Source: Cichorium intybus
Lineage: Eukaryota > Streptophyta > Magnoliopsida > Asterales > Asteraceae
DNA: 64,000 bases
Assembly (NCBI GenBank): GCA_023525715.1
Contig: CM042012.1
Span: 59,919,205-59,983,204 of the forward strand
Direction: 5' to 3'
In this document: piece after piece, positions 10,977 to 21,558 of the stretch
Numbering within the stretch: the first letter of the stretch is position 1
Layout: each line of letters opens with the position of its first letter
Program-made: the position numbers and the translations under genes
The notes under the pieces: generated by a model
What the model was told of the DNA's origin: nothing
Database searches by the model: none
Seen by the model: the letters and a program-made list of their open reading frames with translations, nothing else

Positions 10977-11994
10977 AACACCCCACACTTGTGCCTTGCT
11001 TGTCCCCAAGCAAGAGAGTTTTTAACAAATTATAATAAAGAATCAAACAATTTTTGACTGTGTTCAGTTTCAAAGTTTATTACTCTCTGAGTTAGAGTGG
11101 AATAGTTCGCGAAAACATAATTGAATTGCTCTTTGGAATTCATCGCTTTCTAGAGAACCCTTGATTACAAACTTTCTGTCCACAATGAAGTGTACGTACT
11201 TAATCAGATTCTAAAGGCCATTAAGGAATTGTCCATGACTTTCGATGTTGTCCGTGTAGCGAGCTTTCAGAAATACCATCCCAGACCAGACGATCTTAGG
11301 TGGTAAGGTGCATAAATCCCACCCATTTTAGACTTACCGGCTCGAACAACAAAGGCCACAGATTGACAGTCCCTTCCTAAATTCCAATCTTAAAACAGCT
11401 CAATCTTCTAAACTCATAAAACTCAACTTATTTGACTAACTGATAGCATGATCACAAGTAAACAGTATTTCTTGAAAAATACTAGTGCTATCATCATCAC
11501 AAACCATTCATTTCAAAATTGCAATTTATTAAAAATTTTGAAAAATATTGCTAAAAATTGAAAAATTGATCATTTCTGCAAAAATTTCAAAAAAATTTAT
11601 CTTTCGACCGTCCACACCCCACACTTAAAACCGTACAACGTCCCCGTTGTACAAAATTATTTCAAAACAAGGGAGAAAGAGTTACCCCTTTGGGACGATA
11701 GACTGCTTGGTGCTCAATATCACAGGTATAATTGCGAACAAACGGATCCTTGATTTCGTATTCCGGAGTTGTAGCGCTACAGTGAACAAGCCGATGGTCG
11801 AGACAAGTGGAGGGGGCACGGTAACCCCACACTTGTCTGAGACAACTCCTTCTCAATTTGGTATACCATGCATAACTCAACAAACAAATTAAAACAAACA
11901 TCACAAATAAAATATGAACAAAATATACAGATAGAGGTGTCATAAGTTTGTACATATATCCAAAAAATATAAAAAGAAAGAAAGAAAAAGTACA
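10977..11994 (-). other. 3' untranslated region of Athila-1 with hairpin and purine motifs
   Basis: No gene is visible here. On the minus strand AGTGTGGGGT occurs at 11824-11833, 11617-11626 and 10980-10989, the last being the polypurine tract next to the 3' LTR. Hairpins with GGGA loops lie just before two of them: GTACAACG/CGTTGTAC at 11634-11653 and CTTGCTTG/CAAGCAAG at 10995-11014. A third hairpin (GACAAGTG/CACTTGTC) encloses the copy at 11824. The arrangement matches the Athila-2 copy. Confidence 0.75.
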
Positions 11995-13148
11995 TCAATC
12001 ACTACCAGGTGGCCTGGAGGGTCCGACCTCATAATTGTGGGCCCTGGCTGGGAATGGTCGAGGGGCCCGGCCCTGCTGAGTGGCCAAATCCAAGAGTACC
12101 TCCCCGATCCATGCCAACTGGTCCTCGATCCTGGCAACCCTGGCTGCCAGGTCCTCCTGCTGTGGCTGCGGCTCTACCGGGGCTGCTGGTGCTGGCTCTG
12201 GCCTTCGGCGTCTCCTGCCTGGCTGGGCATACGCGGGCTGGGGTGCCTGAGGAGGCTCGGTCGGTGCCCGAATGAACTGTCCCGGGCGCTGCTGCTCAAT
12301 GAGCCGCATCCTCTCCAAAGTACGTGCTGTAGTGCGGGATGGAGGCAGAGCGGTCAAGGAGGCAACCACGGGGCCAGGCAGGTGATGAAATACCCCCTGG
12401 CTAGTGGGCTGCTGCCGGAGGCGCCAGTCGAGTGGGTGGAGAGGGCAACCGTGAGGGCGAAGGGGAGATGGAGGAATCGGGACGGGTCGAGGAGAGCCCA
12501 TAGGAATGTCATGTCCTCCCCAGACACCTTCTCGCCTCCCTCCCGCTGCATGATGGAGGTGGAGACGATACGGTGCATGAGGCGGTGAAGTGGATCGCGG
12601 AGGTGGCTCTCCCTCGAGGTCCCTGCCTCGTACATAACGTTGGACAGCGGTGTCCAAATCTCCATATTGGCAGCGCGGTCCGGCTGCCCCTGGATGCACG
12701 CACCGAAGAACTGCGTGAAGTGGCGGTGCTGAAGATCCGCCGGAGTGTAGATGCCGGTGCGCCTCCCGAACTCCCGGAGGTTGCACTCCCTCTGTGCACC
12801 TCCCAGTCGAAAGCGGATGATCCTGGATCGTGGGTCGGACGCCCGAGGAGCGAAATGGATCGTGGAGAGAAACTCCAACAGTAGCTCGGTGTAGACCACA
12901 GCCTCGTCAGTGGCCATGATCCTGTCCCATCCTCGGCAGGTGAATGAAGCATCCTCGTGAGTCCAGGTGCGATGCAAGAATGGCTCGATCGCACCCCAGA
13001 GCCCAGCATCCCTCAATATGTCTCTGTCAATAACCGTCGCCTCGAGAACCCGACGACCAATCAACGCGTCCCTCCGTGAAATGTACTCTGCGGAACTAGC
13101 CAGTCCCTCGGGGAACTGGAGGAAGGCATGCTCTAGTCTGAACATCAT
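11995..13148 (-). pseudogene. Athila-1 ORF2 (post-pol, env-position ORF), frameshifted
   Basis: A protein of about 385 residues in two frames. The start chosen is ATG at 13148, the first of two adjacent Met codons directly after a TTTTTTGCAG acceptor-like site. The N-terminal part includes MFRLEHAFLQFPEG, FLHRTWTHEDASFTCRGWD, IRFRLGGAQRECNLREFGRR and DMTFLWALLDPSRFLHLP. A frameshift near 12360-12400 separates it from the C-terminal Pro/Gln/Arg-rich tail and the short coiled end (VARIEDQLAWIGEVLLDL). It is homologous to ORF2 of Athila-2 and Athila-3 and looks like the plant transposon protein family found after pol in Athila-type gypsy elements. There is no signal peptide or clear membrane span, so an envelope role is not supported. 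Confidence 0.7.
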
Positions 13149-13912
13149 CTGCAAAAAAGATACATAGCCACAAAACAAATTTTTTTGCAAAATTAGTCCT
13201 TCTTCCCCACCGCACCGCGGCGCGGCCCAAGAGCAGGGCGCGTCGCGGCGCGGCGGCTGTTTCTAAACCCCGATCCAAATTCTCGATTTAACCTGCTAAA
13301 ACTCAATCTAATCATACCACAAGGTAGCCTAAGTGCCGACTAACTCATCTAGGGTCTCCATTTGGCAAAACAAACACCCTATGAGTTAGCATTAGCGATT
13401 CTAAGTTTTGAAGTATTTTGGGCAAATCACTAAAATTAACTACCTAATCACTAGTTTTAACAAGTAATAGATAGTTAGAATAGCGTACCTTGGCAGTGGA
13501 AACAAAATGATCAAGAAAAATTGCAAGAGAAATTCGTTGATCAGAGCTCCGAGTCGTGTGTGGTTTGTGTGAGCCGCGGCTTACCTTATAAAGGAGAAAA
13601 CCGACTGATCGTTCCCCGCGTCGCGGATTTACGCTTTGCGCGTCGCACGTGTCACCAAATCAACCCCTGCGCATCGGGTTGGTTTACGATCCCGCGTCGC
13701 GTAATTCAAAAACCCGCGGCGCGGTCTTCAAAAATTTCAAAACTTTTCACATGACCCCACACTTATTTTAGACCACTAATACCTGCAAAAAGATTGATGT
13801 ATTTTCATACTAAATTCAAAGAAATATGAATCCTAACTTATGACACGATGGGTTGCCTCCCAACAAGCGCTAAGTTTAACGTCTTCAGCCAGACGTGCTA
13901 TTCCTACTACAG
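13149..13912 (-). other. ORF1-ORF2 spacer of Athila-1
   Basis: No gene is visible. On the minus strand it starts after ORF1 with the Athila/Tat hallmark GCGCTTGTTGGGAGGCAACC (13849-13870 region), which in autonomous relatives follows the pol stop. It then has AGTGTGGGGT (13754-13763), GC-rich hairpins (about 13610-13720 and 13205-13260) and a TTTTTTGCAG splice-acceptor-like site directly before ORF2. Confidence 0.7.
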
Positions 13913-15196
13913 CTATGGTGGATCGTATGCTTTCCTTCTTTGCTGATTTTCAGTCACCACCGTCCCTTTGCTGACCCACTGCTCCTCAAATTTCCCTGGG
14001 TCGAATGGCTTGCTGGTTCTCCTACTGCTGCCAGGTTGTTGCTTTCTAGTTAGCTCCTGTGAATGCTTGGAGGTAGCTTTGAACCTCCAAGCTCGGTCCT
14101 TCCTTCTGTATCTCTTCAAAGTCAAAGGCTTGACATGAAGCGCGCCCAATGCCACTTCCAGTAGTTGTGCTGTGCCTCGTTTGTTGCTCTCATATTGCGT
14201 GTTATTTTCAGTTTGCAATTTTGGCTTGCAGTACCAACAAAAATTTTCCAATCGAATGGAATCAGAAGGCAACATATCAGGATGCTTCCATATGTCCTCA
14301 TCGATAGTATTGATCACATCTAATTTTCCATTCATGAATGGATCATGAGTGGTGATAAAATCATGTTTCTTGTTTTCAAATATTAATTCGTCAGCATCCA
14401 CTTCTTGATCATCGTCCAACAGGTGGATCAGTACCAAGAGTGAGTGACTGGTTTGATCTGATGGTGGTACCAAGTCACCCATCACCAGATCCTTACTTTC
14501 AAATTTCTCAAAATTTTCAAAAATTACAGGGTCGGGGGTAATATTGTCATCTACACCCCCTTCCTCAAAGACATTGGCAACTTCAACTTCAGGACTTGTT
14601 GGGCTGGGATCTGTACTGTCACTTACAGTCCCCTCCACAATATCCTCATCAACCAAATTGTCTGGTGATGGTATGGATTCACCCAACACCAGATCAACAT
14701 TACTAATACTTTCAAAAACATCAAAAACAACAAAAGCTGTTGAGTCAGAGGTAGCATTGTCACCTACGACCTTTTCCTCAACAACATGTTCGACCCTCTC
14801 AGTGGTCTCTTGACTTTCCTATGGTGCATGCCCTTCCATCACATATTCAGGTGGTGTAAGTTCACACACATTATCATTGGTATAAAAATCACTCACCTCT
14901 GGTTCTGGTGAAGGTGGTGAACATTTCCAATTTTCCTCCATCTTATCTAAAGAAGCTTGCAATTTTTCAAGAGCTTCAGCCTGATCCTTCTGCTCTTGGT
15001 GATTGTTATACAAGAGTACCCAAAGTTGGGTCCAAATTGCAGAATTCTCAGGCTGAGATGACTCCTCGGTCCGCCATCCATTGTCATCGGATGATCCATT
15101 GTAACAATCATCCTCGTAATAGGTGTCGGCCGTATTTTCATAATTTTCATAATACTGATCCGGGTACATGTAATCGCCCATTATGAAGACGTACAC
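13913..15196 (-). pseudogene. Athila-1 ORF1 (acidic protein in gag-pol position), one stop
   Basis: About 427 codons starting MYVFIMGDY, collinear with the 423-residue ORF1 of Athila-2. One in-frame TAG at about 14819 replaces the Trp codon of the Trp-Glu-Ser-Gln-Glu stretch seen in Athila-2. Otherwise the frame stays open from 15196 to 13913. The protein is very acidic through the middle (many Asp/Glu, with repeats of the type DLVMGD and DNITPDPVIFENFEKFE). It then becomes basic near the C terminus (LKRYRRKDRAWRFKATSKHS). No zinc knuckle, protease or polymerase motif is present. I do not recognise the family. It occupies the interval between primer site and the GGGAGGCAACCCA signal where gag-pol normally lies. 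Confidence 0.7.
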
Positions 15197-15278
15197 ATAC
15201 CAAAAACCAAAAAACTAAAATCAAACATCAAAAAATCAGAAACTAAATCCTACAAATCACCTAATCTAAGCTCACAGC

Positions 15279-15296
15279 TCCCCGGCAATGGCGCCA
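15279..15296 (-). other. primer-binding site of Athila-1 (tRNA-Asp type)
   Basis: Read on the minus strand this is TGGCGCCATTGCCGGGGA. It is complementary to the 3' end of plant tRNA-Asp, including CCA, except at one position. It lies five bases inside the 5' LTR end. tRNA-Asp priming is typical of Athila elements. Confidence 0.85.
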
Positions 15297-15301
15297 AAAT
15301 T

Positions 15302-16396
15302 TGACACGCCTAGGTCGTCGTGCGGTCAAAAATAAGAGAAAAACCTAACACACACTAGCACAGTGGTAGTCAGGGTCGATCCGCAGGAGCTTCGTGGTTA
15401 GACTAAGTGAAAGATTACCAACTAGTAGTGTCACGCTACAGTCGGAGGATCTAGTTTCTACCTTCCTAATCACTAACAACCTAAAGCAATGATCAAACAA
15501 ACTCAAGCCAAGCTAAGCTAAGCTCAAATGAACCTAGTCACTTTCTGAAATCAGAAGCAATCAAAGGCATCCAAACTAAGCAAAACCAAGCAAAGCATAA
15601 ACTAGCCACTAACTAAAGTTCTACTGAACAGTTACTAGCCAAGGTTTAATGCCTAAAAACTAACCTAATTAGATATTGATTTCAGCAAGGGAAAACAGTC
15701 CCAACAAGGTCAAAGCAATATCCAAACTCAAATCAAACATTCAAAACCCAACACAAGCATAAAAACACCGAAATACCAACATTAATCGTAACCAAATGAT
15801 TTTCATTCACCAAATCCAACTTCCAAACATCCAAAGAGTAACAAAATGTCATAAAACAGAAACCTAAAGTGCTCAAGGCCAGTGGTTGTCACTCCCAAGG
15901 ACCTTAGCTACAATTACTACTTGATACTAAAAGGAAATTAAATTCTAAAACATGAAAATACCAATTGAGATGTTGCTGAAACGAATTCTTGGAGTCAAAG
16001 AGCTTCAAGGTCGATTTTACACCCGGTCTTTGCTAGGGTTTTCGGCTAAAAATGCCTCTATTTATAGTTGCAATTTTCCCGCAGCCGCGCCACGCAGATG
16101 AAGAATCCGCGGCGCGCGTACTAATCTTTTCCCGTTTCTTCGGTATTTGAATGTGTTCCACCGCCTTAAGCCCGCGTCGCACGTGGTTAATTCCCGCGGC
16201 GCGCGTACGAGTTTCCTTGATTTTTTATTCTTTTCCAAACTTCCTCCTTTTGCACGCTTTTAGTCCCTGTTTCCATTCTTTTTCTTCAAACAAGTCCTGG
16301 CACGAAAAGTGAGAATACCCAGACATATTTGATATAATTTTATCAAGAACAGGGCTCAACAACGCCTAAAATACTTGATATCACTAGGCGTTGTCA
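15302..16396 (-). repeat. 5' LTR of Athila-1
   Basis: A 1095-bp LTR with the TATA box at 16059-16066 (minus strand). It differs from the partner at 9864-10976 by scattered substitutions and by loss of 19 bp between two copies of ATCAGAAG near 15545, a deletion typical of short direct repeats. Confidence 0.9.
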
Positions 16397-16539
16397 GTAT
16401 GACTTCAGCTGGTCTTCCACAAAAGTAAGTGAGAAGACGAAGGAACTAGAGAGAGAGAGAGAGAACGACTTTCTGATCTTGGAAGATCACACTTGGTAGA
16501 CAGAAGAATCTGGTCTAGATTAGTCTCCATGTGGAAGAT
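16397..16539 (+). mobile_element. end of copia-A pol and polypurine region
   Basis: After the TSD copy GTATG the last codons of copia-A pol continue (16402-16428, TAA stop). A (GA)n run follows at about 16448-16465, then the purine-rich GTGGAAGAT directly before the 3' LTR start TGTTAAG. Confidence 0.75.
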
Positions 16540-18163
16540 TGTTAAGTATGTGGAGTCTAATCGGTAGCAGTATGGCTCGACATCCGAAGGCAGGAGGACT
16601 TAGCCGATCCTAAGGGTTGTTGCTTTAGCGGGAATCATTTCTCTCACAGATATCTATAGGCCTCTCCATGATTTTGAAGTTGACTAAAGTGCTGGCCAGC
16701 CAGGATTGAATTGATGTATTCAATTAAAAGTCTTATGTCATATGTAAAATCAGAAATTAGGAAACAGAGAATCGGACAGAGATTGATCTCAATCCATGTC
16801 TCATGTTCGAAAATATCTTGTTGGACGGAGGATCATATTATCACTTATCTATGGACAGAACTGACTGGGTCAGAGTTCGGCAACAGTTTCTAGGAAGCTA
16901 CAATTTGCTGATTAATTAGAGGTTAAATTAGTAATTATAGTCATAGACTTATCCAAGTGAGAGACTGTTGGATTAGGTGTCTAAGCGATGACTAATAATT
17001 TGTATTTACCTAATTAATAGTAGCAAAGTCCAATTAGGTTGCCCTCACAGTTAGAGGTTTGGTAGAAATTCCAAGAGAGAGAAATGTTTATTTATTATAT
17101 GATTAATAAATCAATAGAAATAAAATATATAGTTTATTAATATATAAAAGTGATAATATATTAATTAGAAACTATATTAATTAATTAGAAATTAATCTGG
17201 AATTAATTGGATTTAATTTGGTGATTCATTTAATTAATTAAAGGTGCAGGGACTGATATTGTAATTATTCAATAGTTGAGTAAGTGACAGTTTTAGTTGG
17301 CCAGATGACCACGAAATTTATATATGGGATATATATAATTTTGAGATTAATAATAAGGGATAAATAGATTTGAATTAATAGATAAAAGGTTTTATCTTAA
17401 TTGAATTCAAAAAGGTTTATCTGGTTATCAGGTGGGGCCTATAAATAGGGTGCCCCAGACCCCTCTTTTCTATGCTATTATACCCTCATTCCTCTCAAGA
17501 ATTTCGTGACCTCCCTCCTAGGTTGGGTGTGATCTCATTTGAGGCAGGACACTTGTGCTGCTTGGCTTCCAAGAAAACCTAAATGTTAGTTTTTTTCTGT
17601 TTTATTCTTAATAGTTAATTTTATTTGGCCTTTAGGAATTTAGTTACATGTTCAAAGATAGAAAATATAGATCCAATCTAGGTTGCATGTGAACTTAGGG
17701 TTATAGTTCATACATTTGCAGAAAACCTTTCATACTGGTCGTACACCGTTTGTCTACCACAACATATTCCTTTTGTACTACCACCTTCCCTCAACGTGTG
17801 ATTGTTTGTTCATGAATATCTATCATATCTTCTTGAATTTTGCACCCCCTTCTACATATAGTGATTCTCTCGTTCCAGATTAGTATGCTTGTGTGTGTGA
17901 ATATTGAAGAAAGCATTCATACTTGTAATTTCTTGTATAACTTTCAGTCAATATATAAAATCTCTCTAGTTCCACATTGGACGTAGCTTGATCTCAAGAT
18001 CGAGTGAACCACTTAATTATCTGTGTTGATTTCCTTACTAGTTCTTCTTGTATTTCTTGCTGAGAGATTTTCGTATGTCGAATGCTTACTGTCGAGGGTT
18101 GTTTGGCCAAAATCTTGTTCTTGAAAGATTGAGTTTACGATCTCGCCCGCTATTTACCTTACA
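16540..18163 (+). repeat. 3' LTR of copia-A, interrupted
   Basis: The two LTR parts are 16540-16644 and 17733-18163. Between them lies a truncated copia-B-like element. Comparison with the 5' LTR shows that 50 bp (5485-5534 in the 5' copy) were removed at the insertion point. The end TTTACCTTACA is followed by the TSD ATAGT. Confidence 0.85.
16645..17732 (+). mobile_element. 5'-truncated copia-B-like element (3' UTR plus LTR)
   Basis: From ACAGATATCTATAGGCC the sequence follows the region just before the copia-B 3' LTR (36695-36951). A purine tract (AAGTGAGAGA) comes next, then a 767-bp LTR (16966-17732) running TGTTGGATTAGG...CTTTCA with a TATA-containing CCTATAAATAGGG near 17439. There is no 5' LTR and no coding part. 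The likely history is a full insertion into the copia-A LTR followed by a deletion that removed its 5' part and 50 bp of host LTR. Confidence 0.8.
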
Positions 18164-19730
18164 ATAGTCACGATTGTGAAGAAGTTTGTTGTTCTTGTAT
18201 GACAATCTTGATACAGAAAAAACCTTTTGATTGGCATCTCTTTCGAAGGTTCGGGGTTCAGAATGTTTATTGGAATGAAAGTTATCTTCGAAAGCAGAGG
18301 TGCTGAATACTTCGGTAAAGGCATTGTATTTAATGGTGGCAGTGTTGTCGTTGGAGGTTTAATCGCCAAAGTTAATGTGGGGCCTTCCTTTTCTACCCCA
18401 AGTGGTGAAGGCTGAGAGGGATTCAGAGCACCCGGTTATCTGCTGAGCAGGGTTAACAGAGGTTGTATTTCAGTACAAAGAGTTTCAGATGCCTTCACAA
18501 CGATATGTTTAGTGTGAACTTTGAGAGTTTCCTGAACCATTGTCTGAAGATCATGAGCCTATGCTTTATGTTGTAGTTCTTTGATCAAAGTCTTCGCTTC
18601 ATCCAGCTGTTTTCGTATTTCGAAGATCTAGGATGAAGACGAAGAAGATTGTTGAGCAGAAACCTTGTTTAAAGAAGTTGTCATGGTTGAGAGCTAATCA
18701 TCGCCTTTAGAGTGGACAGTATTGAGATTCGTAACAACTTCTTCAACCTTCGCACCAACTAAGGTTTGAATGTCTTCATCCTTATCTTCTACTAACATTT
18801 CATGGCCTTTTAGTTTCATCTCTACTTTTTCAAGAATATAATGACATGACATTCAAAGCTTGTCATTTACTAGATTTTCCAAAGAAGTGGCCCGTGTTTC
18901 AACTTTATGAGAAAAATGAATCTCCGTATCTTTAAGCTGATAAGTGAAGTATTGGATGGTCATTTCTTTGGCTTTGGAAGGAGGACGATAGGCTGATTGA
19001 TACTGTAAAAGAACGTTCAGTTTGTCATTTAGGGACTTGAAGGGTTTCATTGAGACAAGATTAACATCTTCCAAGGAATCGTGATCATCAGTAATCAACA
19101 AAGGAGCGATGTCAACGTTATCTTCTTCAATCGGTGCAGTTGAAGGTTCTGGGGGATCCTCAAAGAAGGTTGGAATAGTGAAGTCTTCGATAATCGAAGA
19201 AGATTCAAGAGAAAGTGATGGTGGGGTCATATGGGAGAATCCTTTATCCAATTCTTGTGTGACTCTTGTATCCACAACAGATGTGTGTACATAGGAGTCA
19301 ATATGAATTTTCTCAACATGAGTTGTTTCGACAGTGGTCATATGTTCGGATACCGCAAGTATTTCAAATAGTGTAGGAGCAGGTGTATCAGAAGTTGAAA
19401 CAACCGTAATGGGTACCTTATGTATTGGCAGAGCCAAAGTAATAAGACCTTCGGATGTAGGAACCGAAGAGAAACAAGAACGTCTATTGTACGACCAAAA
19501 GAACTAACATGGGCATCTGGACCTTCGGAGGTTTGGGTACGTAAAAGTGGAGGTACATCTTCTGCTTCTTCTTTTGATTGTGGTTTTGGTGTAGGTGGTC
19601 TAACTGGCTTGCTTTTTGACTTCTTCCCAGTGGATGGACCACACATCATTTTAACTTTCTTCTTTTGAATGGGTGTAGGAGAAGAACCATATTCAAAGTT
19701 TCTTTTACTGTAATGTCCCAAATTCTAGAG
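18164..19730 (-). pseudogene. remnant of env-like extra ORF (element E)
   Basis: On the minus strand two frames (19721-19338 and 19437-18853) overlap and continue with stops down to 18164. The start is MGHYSKRNFEYGSSPTPI, followed by a Pro/Lys-rich segment (SKSKPVRPPTPKPQSK), a Ser/Thr/acidic stretch, then FKSLNDKLNVLLQYQ and a helical, charged region. This order (basic tail, Pro-rich linker, acidic patch, DKL...LL helix, long coiled coil) is the same as in the 3' extra ORF of copia-D at 39404-42878. I read it as the decayed post-RNase H ORF of an older SIRE-like copia element. No function can be assigned. Confidence 0.5.
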
Positions 19731-20281
19731 TAAAATTTTCAATTTTAAAATTTTGATTTCTTCTACCCTTTGATCAATGTTATTTAGTTATTTTATGATT
19801 TTAAAAGCGTAGGTTTGTTATTTTCCTCTCAGGTTACATATAAACATCAATTTCCCTTTACAACTTTATTATGTCAAAGAATATTTGAAGCAAGTTTCCC
19901 AACCAACAAGGTATTGTTTTTATAATTTTATCATTTCGCTTTAGATGAAAGCCGATTTTATCATGGATAGGAAAATTGTTGCTTTTTTCTAATTGTTGCT
20001 GTTAAATCGATAATACATATTTGGTGGTAAGATTCGTTTATTTTATTCTAACTAAAAGAAATCTATATATAACATTCAAATTCAAAGATTCTACAATTAT
20101 TTAAATTATAGTAGTTATTTCAAAAATCAATTAGTTGTAAAGCCAACCAACTAAAAATTCCGAGTTGTTAACAACCAAACCCTCGGGTTTTACAAATTCA
20201 ACTCCATAAAATGCCCAAAAGCTAAAAAAATATAAAAATATAAAAAAACAAAAAATAAAGATCGATTAGTTACAATTACTA
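19731..20281. other. AT-rich stretch without recognisable gene
   Basis: Very AT-rich sequence between remnant E and the last exon of the DeSI pseudogene. No ORF, RNA gene or repeat unit is recognised. It may contain the 3' flank of that host gene. Confidence 0.5.
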
Positions 20282-20517
20282 TTACTCAATAGAGACTGCT
20301 ATGGACCGAGAAGAAGAGGGAACAAGCATCAAAAGCGACGATGGATGGAGAAGTGTTCTTCCATGACTTTTGGTACGATCAACGGAAGATGACGATGGAG
20401 AACTCGATGATGAAGTGAACCTATTCGAACGGCCCCTCAGTTTCGTCTTAATTTCTACTCCATTACACACTTTGTTATCTTCAATTCCAGCTTTAGTCGA
20501 ATTTATACTCGCTAGAA
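20282..20517 (-). pseudogene. DeSI/PPPDE peptidase-like pseudogene, exon 3
   Basis: This is the final exon of the host PPPDE-type thiol peptidase gene. On the minus strand it begins after the acceptor TTGCAATTATATAG. It reads a short hydrophobic start, then a basic and Ser-rich C-terminal tail (LRGRSNRFTSSSSSPSSSS, then LLHPSSLLMLVPSSSRS) to a TGA stop at 20282-20284. Such variable Ser/Arg-rich tails follow the PPPDE domain in plant DeSI-like proteins. Assignment rests on its position after the recognisable ARIG end of exon 2 and matching splice phase. Confidence 0.6.
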
Positions 20518-20621
20518 CTATATAATTGCAAAGGAAACCTGAACATCACCGGAGAAGTATGAGGAATTTAAATTGCTAAACGTCTATGAATTGAAATAGT
20601 TGAAATTACTTGACGGCTTAC
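20518..20621 (-). other. intron 2 of the DeSI-like pseudogene
   Basis: A 104-bp AT-rich interval on the minus strand with donor G|GTAAGC at 20621 and acceptor TATATAG ending at 20518. Joining the flanking exons keeps one frame. The presence of introns argues against a processed (retro) copy. Confidence 0.6.
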
Positions 20622-20696
20622 CAATTCTAGCTCGACGATTGAACCAATTCGGTATTGGATTTCCATTGAGTCTGAGACAAGCATCATTGCATAAAT
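20622..20696 (-). pseudogene. DeSI/PPPDE peptidase-like pseudogene, end of exon 2
   Basis: Minus-strand reading CNDACLRLNGNPIPNWFNRR followed by ARIG. This matches the end of the plant PPPDE domain (pattern NHFC-D-C--LTG--IP-W-NRLARIG). It is cut from the rest of exon 2 by copia-F; the TAAAT duplication lies at 20692-20696 and 28550-28554. Upstream of the junction the catalytic-Cys codon position reads Tyr and one extra base shifts the frame. Confidence 0.75.
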
Positions 20697-21173
20697 TGTT
20701 GGTTATATTTCATTAACCAAAACATAAAATAGCGGAAGCTTAAACACAGATCTAGAACTCGAATCTGATAAAAGAAACAAATAAGAGAAAAGAAGAATGC
20801 ATACCTGCTTCCATTGAAACTTTTGGATCTGATGAGTGAGATTAATTTTCCAGTTGATCTCGAAACCTTTCTCTAAACCCTCAGCAAATAAGACCCACGA
20901 ATTTATGTGTGTATTTTCGTATATGGTATTTGGTACTCATCATGTGTTTTATATCGATGGAGATATAACCGAATGTGAGAGTTTTAAGGGATAGAGATGA
21001 GTTTGATTCAACCGGGAACTCATCCCACAAGATAAACATTGGATAGGGTTTATCTATTATTCAAAATTCAAAATTGGTCCACCAACAATTTTAAATAACA
21101 TTATTTATTAAATCCGAAAATTAATGATAACAATATATTATTAGATATTAAATGGTCCCATAATTATCCAACA
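20697..21173 (-). repeat. 3' LTR of copia-F
   Basis: A 477-bp LTR, TGTTGG...CCAACA on either strand, followed on the plus strand by ATCTCCCACT, the complement of the polypurine tract. Confidence 0.9.
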
Positions 21174-21558
21174 ATCTCCCACTGGACCATGAATATCTAA
21201 ATAGACATATAACAATATAAGCGCTATAAATTATGTTATCATAACATTGGTACCCTTAAACAATCTCGTCCATTAATCATAACAGTATAGGATCAAAGCA
21301 GTATTTGTTACAATTTACATAACTAAACCCATCAATGGTCAAATATACAAATATGACTAAACGACATAGATTAAACATAAATGTGTGGTTTTGAAATTGA
21401 ATTAGATTTCATGTGAGTCCCTATTTACTTTGAAGTGAGATCAAACTTCAAATAAGTGCAAATAATAATGAATAAACAGAATTCTTAATTCTGTACAGAA
21501 ATAAATAATTGTTCGTAAACAAAATATAAAGCACCAAACTAAAAATGCAAAACTCGTA

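Larger units (their letters stand above)
9864..16396 (-). mobile_element. Athila-1: non-autonomous Athila-type gypsy element
   Basis: A complete LTR element on the minus strand. LTRs are at 9864-10976 and 15302-16396, both TGACAACGCC...GTGTCA or CATGTCA read on the minus strand. It has a tRNA-Asp type primer site at 15279-15296. Target duplications are GTGTG/GTATG. It encodes ORF1 (13913-15196) and ORF2 (11995-13148) but no protease, RT or integrase. It lies in the last codons of copia-A pol. The LTRs differ by few substitutions plus one short deletion, so the insertion is fairly recent. Confidence 0.9.
5380..18163 (+). mobile_element. copia-A: Tork-type copia element with nested insertions
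   Basis: A copia element bounded by LTRs that start TGTTAAGTATG (5380 and 16540) and end TTTACCTT(T/A)CA (5970 and 18163). It has an initiator-Met primer site and a 5-bp TSD with one difference (GTAGT/ATAGT). Athila-1 interrupts the last codons of pol, and a truncated copia-B-like copy interrupts the 3' LTR. Without these it would be about 5.2 kb, normal for this group. Every coding domain carries stops or frameshifts, so it is dead. Confidence 0.9.

Noticed and set aside
12009..12884. three plus-strand ORFs of 88-183 codons in GC-rich DNA
   Set aside because: They are antisense shadows of Athila-1 ORF2, open only because of its high GC content.
16448..16465. (GA)n run as a regulatory GAGA site
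   Set aside because: It is short and lies in the 3' end of a dead copia element; nothing links it to a promoter.
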